From: an uncultured Peptococcaceae bacterium
Lineage (GTDB): Bacteria; Bacillota; Desulfitobacteriia; Desulfitobacteriales; Syntrophobotulaceae
Reading direction: 5' to 3'
Assembly (NCBI GenBank): GCA_937892995.1
Contig: CALBJS010000280.1
Span: forward strand, 1 to 19,358
DNA length: 19,358 nt
A program made the translations under genes and the position numbers. The notes beneath the pieces were generated by a model, which was given only the letters and a program-made list of their open reading frames with translations, was not told the origin of the DNA and searched no databases. Shown here piece after piece: positions 1 to 5,889 of this stretch. Each line of letters opens with the position of its first letter. The first letter of the stretch is position 1.

Positions 1-242
1 CGGCTTGAAGGCAGCGTCTAATATCTTCTGGCTTAGTGGATTCTCTATCTCTTTCGGTGATAGTTGCTTCTTCATAATCCATAAGAAGTAAGCGTTCATC
101 TTTATTCATTCTATCCAGTATCTGCTATTTCCGCATTTGCAATTTGAGGGTTAGTAAGTAAGCCCCTTGAAATAAAATGAAAAAAGCCATAATAAGAGCT
201 AATAATTTCCGGGTGTTCTTGCTATGCTTTTTTCAAAGCCAC
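1..242 (-). pseudogene. Decayed small gene, family not recognised, runs off left edge
   Basis: Read on the minus strand, a GTG at 242 follows a good ribosome site (complement of cctcctc, 252-258). The frame begins VALKKA, meets a TAG at 222-224, and then continues protein-like (HPEIISSYYGFF, ISRGLLTNPQIANAEI) to a second TAG at 111-113. One base out of register, an ATG at 109 opens a frame reading MNKDERLLLMDYEEA that stays open to the window edge. The two halves together look like one gene with a nonsense codon and a frameshift. I do not recognise the family. The alternative is that only the 109-to-1 frame is a real gene start, but its ribosome site is poor. Confidence 0.4.
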
Positions 243-670
243 ATGTTACATCCTCCTCATTACTATGTATATTCCGCTGAGGAAAAAACACTAAACCGCC
301 GATATGGTATATCTGAACCGCGGGCAAGATAACATTACTCTCTTTGAGGATATTCACATATTATTAGGATTCAAAACATTTCTATTAATTGATGAATTCA
401 AAAACATTGAGCAGTAAATTAAAATCAATCGTATTACTAAACAGAGATTCAGTATTGAAAAAAAGGAAGAATAAAACTACCCTGCCGCTAAGACCACACC
501 AGGTTCAGACGGCATCTTTTTTGTAAACCTCAAGCCACGTAGAAGCGATAATTCTGATGACGCGTAGTGGTTACACATTGGAATTGTCACGTTCTTAAAG
601 TTCTTATTAGCTGAACTGCTAGTTTGGTATGTAGTACTCATGACTGAATAACCAGTCGATAATATAGGCA
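243..670. other. Intergenic stretch with no convincing gene
   Basis: The only coding-like item is a 37-codon plus-strand frame from ATG 304 to TAA 417 (begins MVYLNRGQDNITLF), which lacks a convincing ribosome site and matches nothing I know. It may be another gene remnant. The rest is AT-rich and unremarkable. Confidence 0.4.
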
Positions 671-697
671 TATTATGATATGATATGACTATATAAT
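671..697 (+). promoter_or_regulatory. Probable promoter of the first toxin-antitoxin operon, with TATGA repeats
   Basis: A perfect TATAAT lies at 692-697, 22 bases before the GTG start at 719. Directly upstream are three perfect tandem copies of TATGA (674-678, 679-683, 684-688), where a -35 element and spacer would be. No good -35 hexamer is visible. Phd/YefM antitoxins usually repress their own promoter by binding repeats or palindromes here, so the TATGA array is a candidate operator; that role is inferred. Confidence 0.5.
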
Positions 698-718
698 GTA
701 TCGAAAAGAGGTGATACC

Positions 719-997
719 GTGAAAGTAGCAATCAGACCTTCAGCAGATTTAAGAAATCATTATAATGAAATTTCTAAACAATGTAAAGAATCAAGGGATG
801 CAGTTATTATTACCGTAAATGGACGTGGTGATACAGTAGTTCTTGGATTACAGGATTACTATCAGATGAAATCTGAACTGGAGCTACTTAGAACACTTGC
901 AGAAGCGGAAGATGATGTGAAAAACGGACGGTTAGCACCTATGCAGGATTCGTTTGACGATCTTCGTGCATCTTTATTGGAAAGGAAGAGTGGATGA
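719..997 (+). CDS. Phd/YefM-family antitoxin (module 1)
   Basis: This 92-residue protein is the antitoxin half of a type II toxin-antitoxin module. The N-terminus (IRPSADLRNHYNEIS) is the classic Phd/YefM DNA-binding and dimerisation start, followed by VIITVNGRGDTVVL and a YYQM helix. The acidic C-terminal part (about residues 55-92) would wrap the toxin. GTG is the start because AGAGGTGAT lies just before it. The stop overlaps the next start by four bases (ATGA), so the pair is translationally coupled. These antitoxins normally repress their own promoter, alone and with the toxin. The protein is clearly similar to the antitoxin at 1582-1854, which shares the SADLRNHYNEIS/STDLRNNYNEIS segment. 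Confidence 0.9.
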   Translation: MKVAIRPSADLRNHYNEISKQCKESRDAVIITVNGRGDTVVLGLQDYYQMKSELELLRTLAEAEDDVKNGRLAPMQDSFDDLRASLLERKSG

Positions 998-1305
998 AGT
1001 ATAAAATCTTACGAACGGATAAAGCAGAGGAACAGCTCCGTGAAATCATTTTTTATATTGCAGATGATTCCGATAATGCTGAAATTGCACTAGGATATCT
1101 TGAGAAGATTGAAACAGCAATAAATCGTCTCCAGGAGTTTCCGGAGTCGGGAAGTATTCCTAGATATTCGATTCTAAAAAAGCAAGGATATAGGGTGGTG
1201 ATTATTGAAAGGCATCTTGTTTTTTATAAGATAGATGAGGAAGATAAGTTAGTTATTATATATGCCATTGTGGATGGAAGACGAGAATATCGTAATTTAA
1301 TATAA
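994..1305 (+). CDS. RelE/ParE-family toxin (module 1)
   Basis: This is the 103-residue toxin partner of the upstream Phd-type antitoxin. The fold is indicated by the start YKILRTDKAEEQLREIIFYIADDS, the central FPESGSIP turn, and the C-terminal strands RVVIIERHLVFYKI and IVDGRREYRNLI, all typical of the RelE/ParE superfamily. Members are either ribosome-dependent mRNA interferases (RelE) or gyrase poisons (ParE). The sequence alone does not settle which; the ending YRNLI suggests the ParE/YoeB-like plasmid stabilisation group. Length is normal and the frame is intact, so the toxin is probably functional. The stop codon directly abuts the transposase remnant on the other strand. Confidence 0.88.
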   Translation: MKYKILRTDKAEEQLREIIFYIADDSDNAEIALGYLEKIETAINRLQEFPESGSIPRYSILKKQGYRVVIIERHLVFYKIDEEDKLVIIYAIVDGRREYRNLI

Positions 1306-1518
1306 GAAGTGCTTTTCTTCCAATGCGTTTCTTATCCCTGTATCCTGGCGTTCTTGTCTCTTTTGCTCTTTCAAAAGCTCCGGATCCTTTGTCGGTCTTC
1401 CCAACGGTGGACCACTGAGTCTGATGCTGTGCTTTTTACAGAAGTCCAGGTTATCCCTGTTCCGGTAGATCTTATCTGCCATTACGGCTTCCGTACCAAA
1501 AGATGTTCCGAAAGACAT
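1297..1518 (-). pseudogene. Truncated DDE transposase, IS1182/IS5-type fragment
   Basis: The minus-strand frame contains ADKIYRNRDNLDFCKKHSI followed by RLSGPPLGRPTKD, a signature of the C-terminal half of IS1182/IS4-type transposases (DDE_Tnp_1 superfamily). It continues through ELLKEQKRQERQDTGIRNALE, where an intact enzyme has the conserved RNAVEGKFG motif with its catalytic Glu, and stops two residues later. About 60 recognisable residues remain of an enzyme that is usually 400-500 residues long; residues before ADKIY are not convincing. No terminal inverted repeats are visible. The fragment fills the gap between two homologous toxin-antitoxin modules and cannot be active. Confidence 0.75.
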
Positions 1519-1522
1519 AACC

Positions 1523-1559
1523 TTGATAGGCTAAAGAAATTCGTGTATAATATCTTTAG
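1523..1559 (+). promoter_or_regulatory. Promoter and palindromic operator of the second toxin-antitoxin operon
   Basis: TTGATA (1523-1528) and TATAAT (1546-1551) are separated by exactly 17 bases, a near-consensus sigma-A promoter ending 30 bases before the ATG at 1582. An inverted repeat, CTAAAGA (1531-1537) and TCTTTAG (1553-1559), brackets the -10 box with a 15-base centre. This placement fits an operator for autorepression by the antitoxin or toxin-antitoxin complex. Promoter and palindrome are seen directly; the repressor assignment is inferred. Confidence 0.7.
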
Positions 1560-1581
1560 ATTAGGCAAGGGGGCCGGTTTT

Positions 1582-1854
1582 ATGCCAAACATTAAATCCA
1601 GCACGGACTTAAGGAACAACTACAATGAGATCTCGACGTTCTGCCGTGAAAGCAGAGAACCCGTTTTTATTACCAAAAATGGGCAGGGAGATTTGGCTGT
1701 TATGAGCATTGAGACCTACGAGATGCTCAACGGCAAACTCGAACTTTACCATCTGCTTGATGAGGGCAGGGCGGCAGTAAAAGAGGGAAGAAAGCGTCCG
1801 CTTGAAGATGTAATGCGAGACATCAGGCAGGAAATAACTGATGGCAAATTATAG
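1582..1854 (+). CDS. Phd/YefM-family antitoxin (module 2)
   Basis: This 90-residue antitoxin begins MPNIKSSTDLRNNYNEISTF and continues with REPVFITKNGQGDLAVM, the Phd/YefM DNA-binding core, then YEML and a charged C-terminal tail rich in Arg, Glu and Lys that should neutralise the toxin. The frame stays open far upstream, but the start is placed at ATG 1582 because family homology begins there, a GGGGG-containing ribosome site lies 8-12 bases before it, and a promoter sits just upstream. It overlaps the toxin gene by 14 bases. It is homologous to the antitoxin at 719-997, but divergent enough that the two modules may not cross-talk. Confidence 0.88.
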   Translation: MPNIKSSTDLRNNYNEISTFCRESREPVFITKNGQGDLAVMSIETYEMLNGKLELYHLLDEGRAAVKEGRKRPLEDVMRDIRQEITDGKL

Positions 1855-2155
1855 GGTTGAGATATCGGAACCTGCCGAAAACGACCTGCGTGACATTGTC
1901 CGATATATCTCTGCACAACTGTCAGCACCGATGACCGCATTGAAGATGATGGACACCGCTGAGGAAGCTATCATGGGTTTAGCGGTCATGCCGCAAAAAT
2001 GTTCTCCTGTGACTGATGAACGGCTGGCAATGATGGGATACCGAAAGCTGCTTGTAAAGAACCATATTGTCTTTTTCACGATAGATGAAAAGTCAAAGGT
2101 CGTTGACGTTGAGAGAATCCTTTACGTAAGGCGCGACTGGCATCGTATCCTTTGA
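1841..2155 (+). CDS. RelE/ParE-family toxin (module 2)
   Basis: This 104-residue toxin pairs with the overlapping antitoxin upstream. It has the family layout: N-terminal strand YRVEISEPAENDLRDIVRYI, a helical middle with MPQKCSPV in the FP-turn position, then GYRKLLVKNHIVFFTI and a VERILYVRRDWHRIL end. That last motif is strongly typical of the RelE/ParE plasmid-stabilisation family. The target (mRNA at the ribosome, or DNA gyrase) cannot be decided from sequence. The start ATG lies inside the antitoxin gene, which gives translational coupling and keeps antitoxin ahead of toxin. The frame is intact. Confidence 0.88.
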   Translation: MANYRVEISEPAENDLRDIVRYISAQLSAPMTALKMMDTAEEAIMGLAVMPQKCSPVTDERLAMMGYRKLLVKNHIVFFTIDEKSKVVDVERILYVRRDWHRIL

Positions 2156-2300
2156 TTTGTTATACTTATTTCTGTTTACTGAAGCAGTGGCATCTTTTTG
2201 TACCTAACTTCTCATAATTTGTCTGGAAACTTGCTATTCATGCGGGTTTTTTGTTATTTGTTTTGGTTTTAGAAGTATTATTGCACCTTGTCTTTCAAAA

Positions 2301-2516
2301 TTAAAACCCAAAGATATAAACTTTGCTTAAGGCTGCATAGCCGAAATTCTTACGTGTATCCATGTCGGAAATCAGTTTTTCGTTTAGGCTGACATTACTT
2401 TTCCCGACAATATGTGGAAAGATAATTATTTGAGGAATAAATACGATGTTTGATGGATGATCCTTTTGGTTATTTTGTTTTACTTCTGGAATTACAATGG
2501 TGACATCAGGCCGGAA
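2301..2516 (-). pseudogene. Start-less C-terminal fragment of an unrecognised gene
   Basis: A minus-strand frame is open from 2516 to a TAA at 2301-2303 (71 codons). It lacks any plausible start near its beginning and is preceded by an in-frame TGA at 2517-2519. Its translation looks like real protein: RPDVTIVIPEVKQNN, then PSNIVFIPQIIIFPH, then MDTRKNFGYAALSKVYIFGF, with alternating hydrophobic strands. I read it as the tail of a gene whose front has been lost. I could not assign a family. Confidence 0.35.
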
Positions 2517-2574
2517 TCATCAGGATGACTAGGGTTATTAGAGACACTAAAAAAAGACGACGCTTAAAGCTAAG

Positions 2575-2623
2575 AACTCCTACAAATGGTGCTTATGCCC
2601 TTTGTGGGAGTTTATGTTTTTTT
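2575..2623 (+). terminator. Hairpin plus T-run, terminator or attenuator
   Basis: Bases 2575-2586 (AACTCCTACAAA) pair with 2601-2612 (TTTGTGGGAGTT) as a 12-bp stem with one G-U pair and a 14-base loop. A T-rich run ending in seven Ts follows at 2617-2623. It reads as a plus-strand Rho-independent terminator, but the nearest upstream plus gene ends 420 bases away. The T-run directly abuts the ribosome site of the tiny ORF at 2637, so it may instead act in the leader of that ORF. Confidence 0.6.
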
Positions 2624-2636
2624 GAAGGAGTGCTCT

Positions 2637-2705
2637 ATGAGTCAAGAAAAATTAAAAATTTTAAACCATATTGTTGAACTGCTGGCCGATACGGAAATGG
2701 CTTAA
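2637..2705 (+). CDS. Tiny ORF (22 codons), possibly cut short by a nonsense codon
   Basis: An ATG at 2637 has a good ribosome site (GAAGGAG, 2624-2630) and encodes 22 residues beginning MSQEKLKILNHIVELLAD. After the TAA the same frame gives NYIAEVNG and stops again, so the original product may have been about 31 residues. The sequence is amphipathic and helical in character. I do not recognise it. It lies directly behind the hairpin and T-run at 2575-2623. It could be a small regulatory peptide or the remnant of a longer gene. Confidence 0.35.
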   Translation: MSQEKLKILNHIVELLADTEMA

Positions 2706-2755
2706 AACTACATTGCTGAAGTAAATGGTTAAAAATATATCACATATATAGAAAG

Positions 2756-3106
2756 CTACTGCCTGTTCGTACAATTTATTTCTTCCGTACCATATTTGTG
2801 GATATCAACGTCCACAGTAAAAACCAATCCCTTCGGAACGATCTTGCACAGTTCCGGGATAATCGCTTCAATCTTTGCCGAACAATCTATTGTTTCAATC
2901 ACCATGGGCAAATCAGAAGACAACTCCAAAATTTTAGCACTTTTGAGCACTTTATCGTGCCCGTACCCCAAGACACCGCGGGAAACAGTGACACCACCGA
3001 TCCCCTTTTCCCTTAACCAATTAACGAGGTACTTATAAAGGGTCTTGTTTCCGAACTTCTCGCTTTCACCGATATAAATTTTCAGTAACTTTCCTTTTTC
3101 TAACAT
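2756..3106 (-). CDS. DUF190 family protein, partner of the fluoride channel
   Basis: This 116-residue protein carries the DUF190 (PII-like) pattern: LKIYIGESEKFGNKTLYKYL near the start, REKGIGGVTVSRGVLGYG in the middle, then the SDLPMVIETID strand and the KIEAIIPEL helix. Family members are small cytosolic, trimeric PII-like proteins often encoded beside crcB; their molecular role is not established. AAAGGAGG lies six bases before the ATG. The gene starts 14 bases after the crcB stop on the same strand, so both should be read from the fluoride-responsive promoter. The C-terminal EEINCTNRQ tail is not conserved in the family as I know it. Confidence 0.85.
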   Translation of the reverse strand: MLEKGKLLKIYIGESEKFGNKTLYKYLVNWLREKGIGGVTVSRGVLGYGHDKVLKSAKILELSSDLPMVIETIDCSAKIEAIIPELCKIVPKGLVFTVDVDIHKYGTEEINCTNRQ

Positions 3107-3120
3107 AACCGATCCTCCTT

Positions 3121-3495
3121 TTAAATAAAGCGGGCCAGGCCCATACCCAAAAATACCCCGAAAAAGCCGACAATAATGCTAACCAGTGTATAAATACCCG
3201 CAGTTAAAATATTTCCATCTTTCATCAGCATGATTGTCTCATAGCCAAAAGTGGAAAAGGTGGTAAAAGCACCTAAAAAGCCTACCGACAGTGCCAACCG
3301 CATTTCCGGACTTAAAGTAAGTTTATCCAGGAAAAGGGTGTTGAGCAAGCCTAGTAAAAATGCTCCGGTGATATTAATCAGAAAGGTATGCAAGGGAAAA
3401 TCATGAGTCCATTTGCCGGATATCCAAATTCCCAGACCATAACGGGCCAAGGCTCCAAACGCACCTCCGATTGCAACTGCAAAAAAATTAGTCAT
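3121..3495 (-). CDS. crcB: CrcB/Fluc fluoride ion channel
   Basis: This 124-residue membrane protein exports fluoride as an antiparallel dual-topology dimer. Four hydrophobic helices are evident. Signature motifs are present: GGAFGALARYGLG in helix 1, TFLINITGAFLLG in helix 2 (with the conserved Asn), and GFLGAFTTFSTFGYET in helix 3, which holds the Phe-box residues and the central sodium-site turn. Length is normal. An AGGAG ribosome site lies about 12 bases before the ATG, slightly far. A fluoride riboswitch sits in the leader and a DUF190 gene follows. There is one complete copy; a single Fluc protein can form a homodimer. Confidence 0.95.
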   Translation of the reverse strand: MTNFFAVAIGGAFGALARYGLGIWISGKWTHDFPLHTFLINITGAFLLGLLNTLFLDKLTLSPEMRLALSVGFLGAFTTFSTFGYETIMLMKDGNILTAGIYTLVSIIVGFFGVFLGMGLARFI

Positions 3496-3548
3496 TAGGC
3501 TTCTCTACTCCTCTAAAGTACTTTTCTTTAATATTCCATAAAGACAAT

Positions 3549-3590
3549 AAAAAACACCTACCAGACCATACCAATATATAGTCTGATAGG
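3549..3590 (-). terminator. Expression-platform terminator of the fluoride riboswitch
   Basis: On the minus strand CCTATCAGAC (3590-3581) pairs with GTCTGGTAGG (3566-3557) as a 10-bp stem with one G-U pair, closed by a 14-base loop. A T6 run follows at 3554-3549. The first stem strand shares the CCTATC end of the aptamer, so aptamer and terminator are mutually exclusive. That is the arrangement of an ON switch: fluoride binding stabilises the aptamer and lets transcription continue into crcB. Confidence 0.8.
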
Positions 3591-3632
3591 AGCCATTAAC
3601 CTTAAGGTAAACAGCGAGCTCCATCGCTTTGT
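3585..3632 (-). promoter_or_regulatory. Fluoride riboswitch aptamer (crcB motif)
   Basis: The minus-strand leader reads GCGATGGAGCTCGC (3626-3613), then an ACC-TTAA-GGT hairpin, then TTAATGGCTCCTA (3599-3587). This matches the crcB RNA motif: the GATGG core strand, the first hairpin, and the conserved TGATGRCTCCTA-like 3' strand. It lies between a sigma-A promoter and crcB, the expected position. The match is by eye to the known consensus and was not scored with a covariance model. Confidence 0.85.
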
Positions 3633-3644
3633 TCAATAAATATT

Positions 3645-3673
3645 ATTTTAACTTTTTAGAATAAATAATTCAA
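3645..3673 (-). promoter_or_regulatory. Sigma-A-type promoter of the fluoride operon
   Basis: On the minus strand TTGAAT (3673-3668) and TAAAAT (3650-3645) are separated by 17 bases. Transcription would begin near 3638, just ahead of the riboswitch aptamer at about 3630. The position supports a leader that starts almost directly with the aptamer. Confidence 0.7.
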
Positions 3674-3705
3674 GTATTTTTTGTTATGTTTGTTGTTAAT
3701 ACCAT

Positions 3706-3906
3706 CGAAATTTAAAGGGCAAAATAGAAAATCACTATCGTTCAAAAACCAAAGTAAATCTAATACGATATGCTGATGACTTTATCATTGCCGCAAATAC
3801 AAAAGAAATAGAAGAAGAACTCAAGGACATTGTCAGTCAATTCCTTAAGACTCGGGGATTAACTTTATCCGAAGAAAAAACAATGATTACGCATATAGAC
3901 AGATGA
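3706..3906 (+). pseudogene. Group II intron reverse transcriptase (LtrA-type) fragment
   Basis: The frame includes KVNLIRYADDFIIAANT, with the YADD catalytic motif of reverse transcriptase domain 5. It continues through IVSQFLKTRGLTLSEEKT and MITHID, the usual continuation in LtrA-type maturases, where HIDxGFDFLG would come next. The frame ends at TGA 3904-3906. About 60 residues survive of a protein usually 400-600 long: the finger domains, maturase domain and endonuclease domain are gone, and no start codon or intron RNA domain is visible. It is the first of a series of broken genes on the plus strand. Confidence 0.8.
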
Positions 3907-4150
3907 CGGTTATATCGCTACGGCAATCACGTGCAAGCTATGTGCACTGTCAAAGAAAATGGGAGGAGCGAATCCTTGCTACGGCTGGTGTTTAGATCCC
4001 ATGTTCGCTATGATAACTGCCATAGGTAAGATCGATGCTGGGAACATAACCGTTGAAAGCACTTTAATTACCGGAGACTGTTGTAAAGTACTTATAAATG
4101 TCCATACAGAACAGAGTGATACAGTTGGGACTGCATTAAGTAATGAATAA
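3902..4150 (+). pseudogene. C-terminal gene fragment resembling ATC-hydrolase-like proteins
   Basis: A frame joined directly to the reverse-transcriptase fragment reads DDGYIATAITCKLCAL, then NPCYGWCLDPMFAMI, then ITVESTLITGDCCKVLINV. The spacing of Cys residues and the final TGDCC-plus-strand ending recall the C-terminal part of the L-2-amino-thiazoline-4-carboxylic acid hydrolase-like family (ATC_hydrolase); this is a resemblance from memory and is tentative. An ATG at 3959 exists but lies inside the conserved-looking segment, and an in-frame TAG at 3896-3898 blocks extension upstream. I therefore take it as a truncated tail, not a 63-residue gene. Confidence 0.4.
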
Positions 4151-4342
4151 AGTAAAGGCGGTAAAAAAATACATTTATATATTTATGAAAACGAGAAGTT
4201 TAACAAAACTGTATATAAAGATGTAAGGGATTTTTGTTTATGTGAGGGAATAAATGAAGAATATATAAGAGCATTGATTAAAGAAACTAATTGCAGCATA
4301 TTAATTCGCAGGCAAAGTGCTGAATCTCATATTATATATTAA
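4151..4342 (+). pseudogene. Unrecognised coding remnant without a start codon
   Basis: In the same frame as the preceding fragment, directly after its TAA, an open frame continues for 63 codons to TAA 4340-4342. It reads IHLYIYENEKFNKTVYKDV, then EGINEEYIRALIKETNCSIL. It has a natural-looking composition but no plausible start. It could be a separate remnant or a continuation past a nonsense codon. I do not recognise it. Confidence 0.25.
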
Positions 4343-4417
4343 GATAGCGGTAGACTGATGCACTTGACGGATGGAGGTAAATATTGGAAGAACAGAGAAA
4401 AGTGGAGATAAAATAAT

Positions 4418-5179
4418 ATGAGCATCAAGGGACGAATGATGCATATTATGCTGAGATACAGATATTTTTTGAAGGGAAAATTAAAGAGGGAAGTAATCGA
4501 CAAAAGTACCTCTATCGATCAATTGCGACGAGACTGTGATAAATCTGCTGCAAGGCTTGTAAAAATGCCAGATGGGATTACATTCATAAAGTTAGACTAT
4601 AAACTATTTTATGCTGAATGGGTAGTACCTGCAGGGGCAGATGAAAACAAGATAATTCTCTATTCCCATGGGGGCGGATTTGTTATGGGGAATGCGAAGT
4701 CTCACAGAGGAATCGTCAGTGGATTCGTAAAGCATCTCGGTATAAAGGCACTAGTTTTCGATTACAGTCTGGCACCTGAAAATCCTGCTCCAGCAGCAGT
4801 AAATGATTCGGCAGCAATTTATTGCTGGTTACTTCAGCAAGGCTATAAGCCTGAAAATATTGTATTCGCCGGAGATTTTGCAGGGGGAGGTATTGAGTTT
4901 GGCACTCTTTTAAAACTAAGAAATGATAAAATTCCATTGCCGGCTGCCTGCGTAGCATTTTCTCCTTGTGTCGACATGACTATGTCAGGTGAATCACACA
5001 GAACCCGTGTCAAGGCAGATCCATGTATACCGAAAGGAATGACTGAAACTTACTTTGATTATTATGTGGGTGATGGTGATCCTAAACATCCCTATGCTTC
5101 ACCTTTATTTGGTAATCTTGCAGGTTTATCGCCAATAATGATTCAGGTTGGCAATAACGAAACTTTGCGTGGATTATGA
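4418..5179 (+). pseudogene. Alpha/beta hydrolase (HSL/carboxylesterase type), inactivated and truncated
   Basis: The 253-codon frame belongs to the hormone-sensitive-lipase group of alpha/beta hydrolases. It has the oxyanion-hole motif HGGGFVMG (about residues 87-94), DYSLAPENPAPA, and the region where the nucleophile elbow GDSAGG should be. There the sequence is GDFAGGG (from about 152): the catalytic Ser is Phe, a one-base TCT-to-TTT change. The protein also stops after IMIQVGNNETLRGL, just where the strand leading to the catalytic Asp begins, so both Asp and His of the triad are missing (usual length about 300-320). The start ATG follows AGTGGAGA at about 11 bases. A serine-esterase activity is excluded; a non-catalytic role is possible but unlikely in this debris field. 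Confidence 0.85.
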
Positions 5180-5517
5180 CTATAGCTCTGTTCGTTTTTC
5201 GAATATTTGCCGGTAAGATTGGCAGGACAGTGGCTGATTCGTTTTCTTATAAAAAGTTTGACTACAATAATGTTTATGCATGGATCTCAGTCCATCATAT
5301 TGTTCAAATGCTTATTGCCCTAGCCATTATCTTAGTGTTAAGTAAGCTTTTAAAAGTTGATTTCGGTTTTAAGCTTGGGGACATTAAAGAGGGAAAGAAG
5401 TATTTAAAATTAGACTGGGCAATTTCGTGCATCTTCCCCAATATGATGCTTATTATAACTTTCATGGCGATACAAACTACCGAAGAAACATCAACTTTAT
5501 CAGCGGAGAGCGTGTAG
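5176..5517 (+). pseudogene. CPBP-family intramembrane protease, N-terminal fragment
   Basis: The frame opens FVFRIFAGKIGRTVADSF, then a membrane helix HHIVQMLIALAIILVLSKLL, then VDFGFKLGDIKEGKKYL. This is the N-terminal pattern of CPBP (CAAX/Abi) intramembrane metalloproteases. The catalytic part, with its EExxxR and later His motifs, is absent; homology appears to end near base 5415, after which the frame runs through unrelated sequence to TAG. The first membrane segment also looks clipped, because the fragment begins exactly at the esterase break, with start and stop overlapping as ATGA. Most likely a remnant joined to other remnants. Confidence 0.6.
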
Positions 5518-5647
5518 GCAATGTAGTTCGACTCTATAATGATGAGTTTTTTGCGATGGATATAAGGTGCTTACCTTACAAGAGAGAAATGGAGCGTATC
5601 TGTTTATTGCAAACCAGAAGGTTGAATCAGAAACAATAACTTACTAA
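5421..5647 (+). pseudogene. C-terminal fragment with frameshift, family not recognised
   Basis: From about 5421 a second frame reads NFVHLPQYDAYYNFHGDTNY, then ISGERVGNVVRLYNDEFFAM and IRCLPYKRE. Moving one base at 5588, as if one A had been lost from an A-run, it continues NGAYLFIANQKVESETITY to a TAA at 5645-5647. The joined version reads like a natural beta-rich C-terminus; the unshifted version decays into a low-quality tail ending at 5639. I cannot name the family. It is the last of the chain of remnants. Confidence 0.4.
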
Positions 5648-5889
5648 TAAATCAAGCAGGGATGTCTGGTTTCGTAGAACAATGTATCTCCACAAGGTAG
5701 TGAAGAGTTGAAGTTTGGAAAGAATCGGACAAAGCAGGCAATCAGCTAGAATATATCTAACAAATAAGTTTGCTAAAAGAATGCATTTGTTAGTTATTTA
5801 GTTTTTTGGTTATATAGAGACTATATAGTCAGTTACAGTTTGAAGTAAGGATCCGTTATCTGTGTTCCGATTTGTCGATTCCGCTCATG
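5648..5889. other. Gap between gene debris and the poly-Asp gene
   Basis: No gene is visible. There is a 9-bp inverted repeat CTAACAAAT (5757-5765) and ATTTGTTAG (5785-5793) with a T-rich stretch after it, a possible weak plus-strand terminator, and a perfect 12-base palindrome GACTATATAGTC (5819-5830). Confidence 0.35.

Noticed and set aside
1309..1581. Extended N-terminus for the module 2 antitoxin
   Set aside because: These 91 codons are the antisense of the transposase remnant and cross the promoter at 1523-1551. Family homology and the ribosome site begin at ATG 1582.
3959..4150. A 63-residue gene starting at ATG 3959
   Set aside because: The protein-like sequence starts upstream of this ATG without a stop until 3896, and no ribosome site at a proper distance is seen. 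It is better explained as the tail of a truncated gene.
5819..5830. Perfect palindrome GACTATATAGTC as an operator
   Set aside because: It is AT-rich, stands in a gene-free gap and has no promoter or gene start nearby. Chance is a sufficient explanation.
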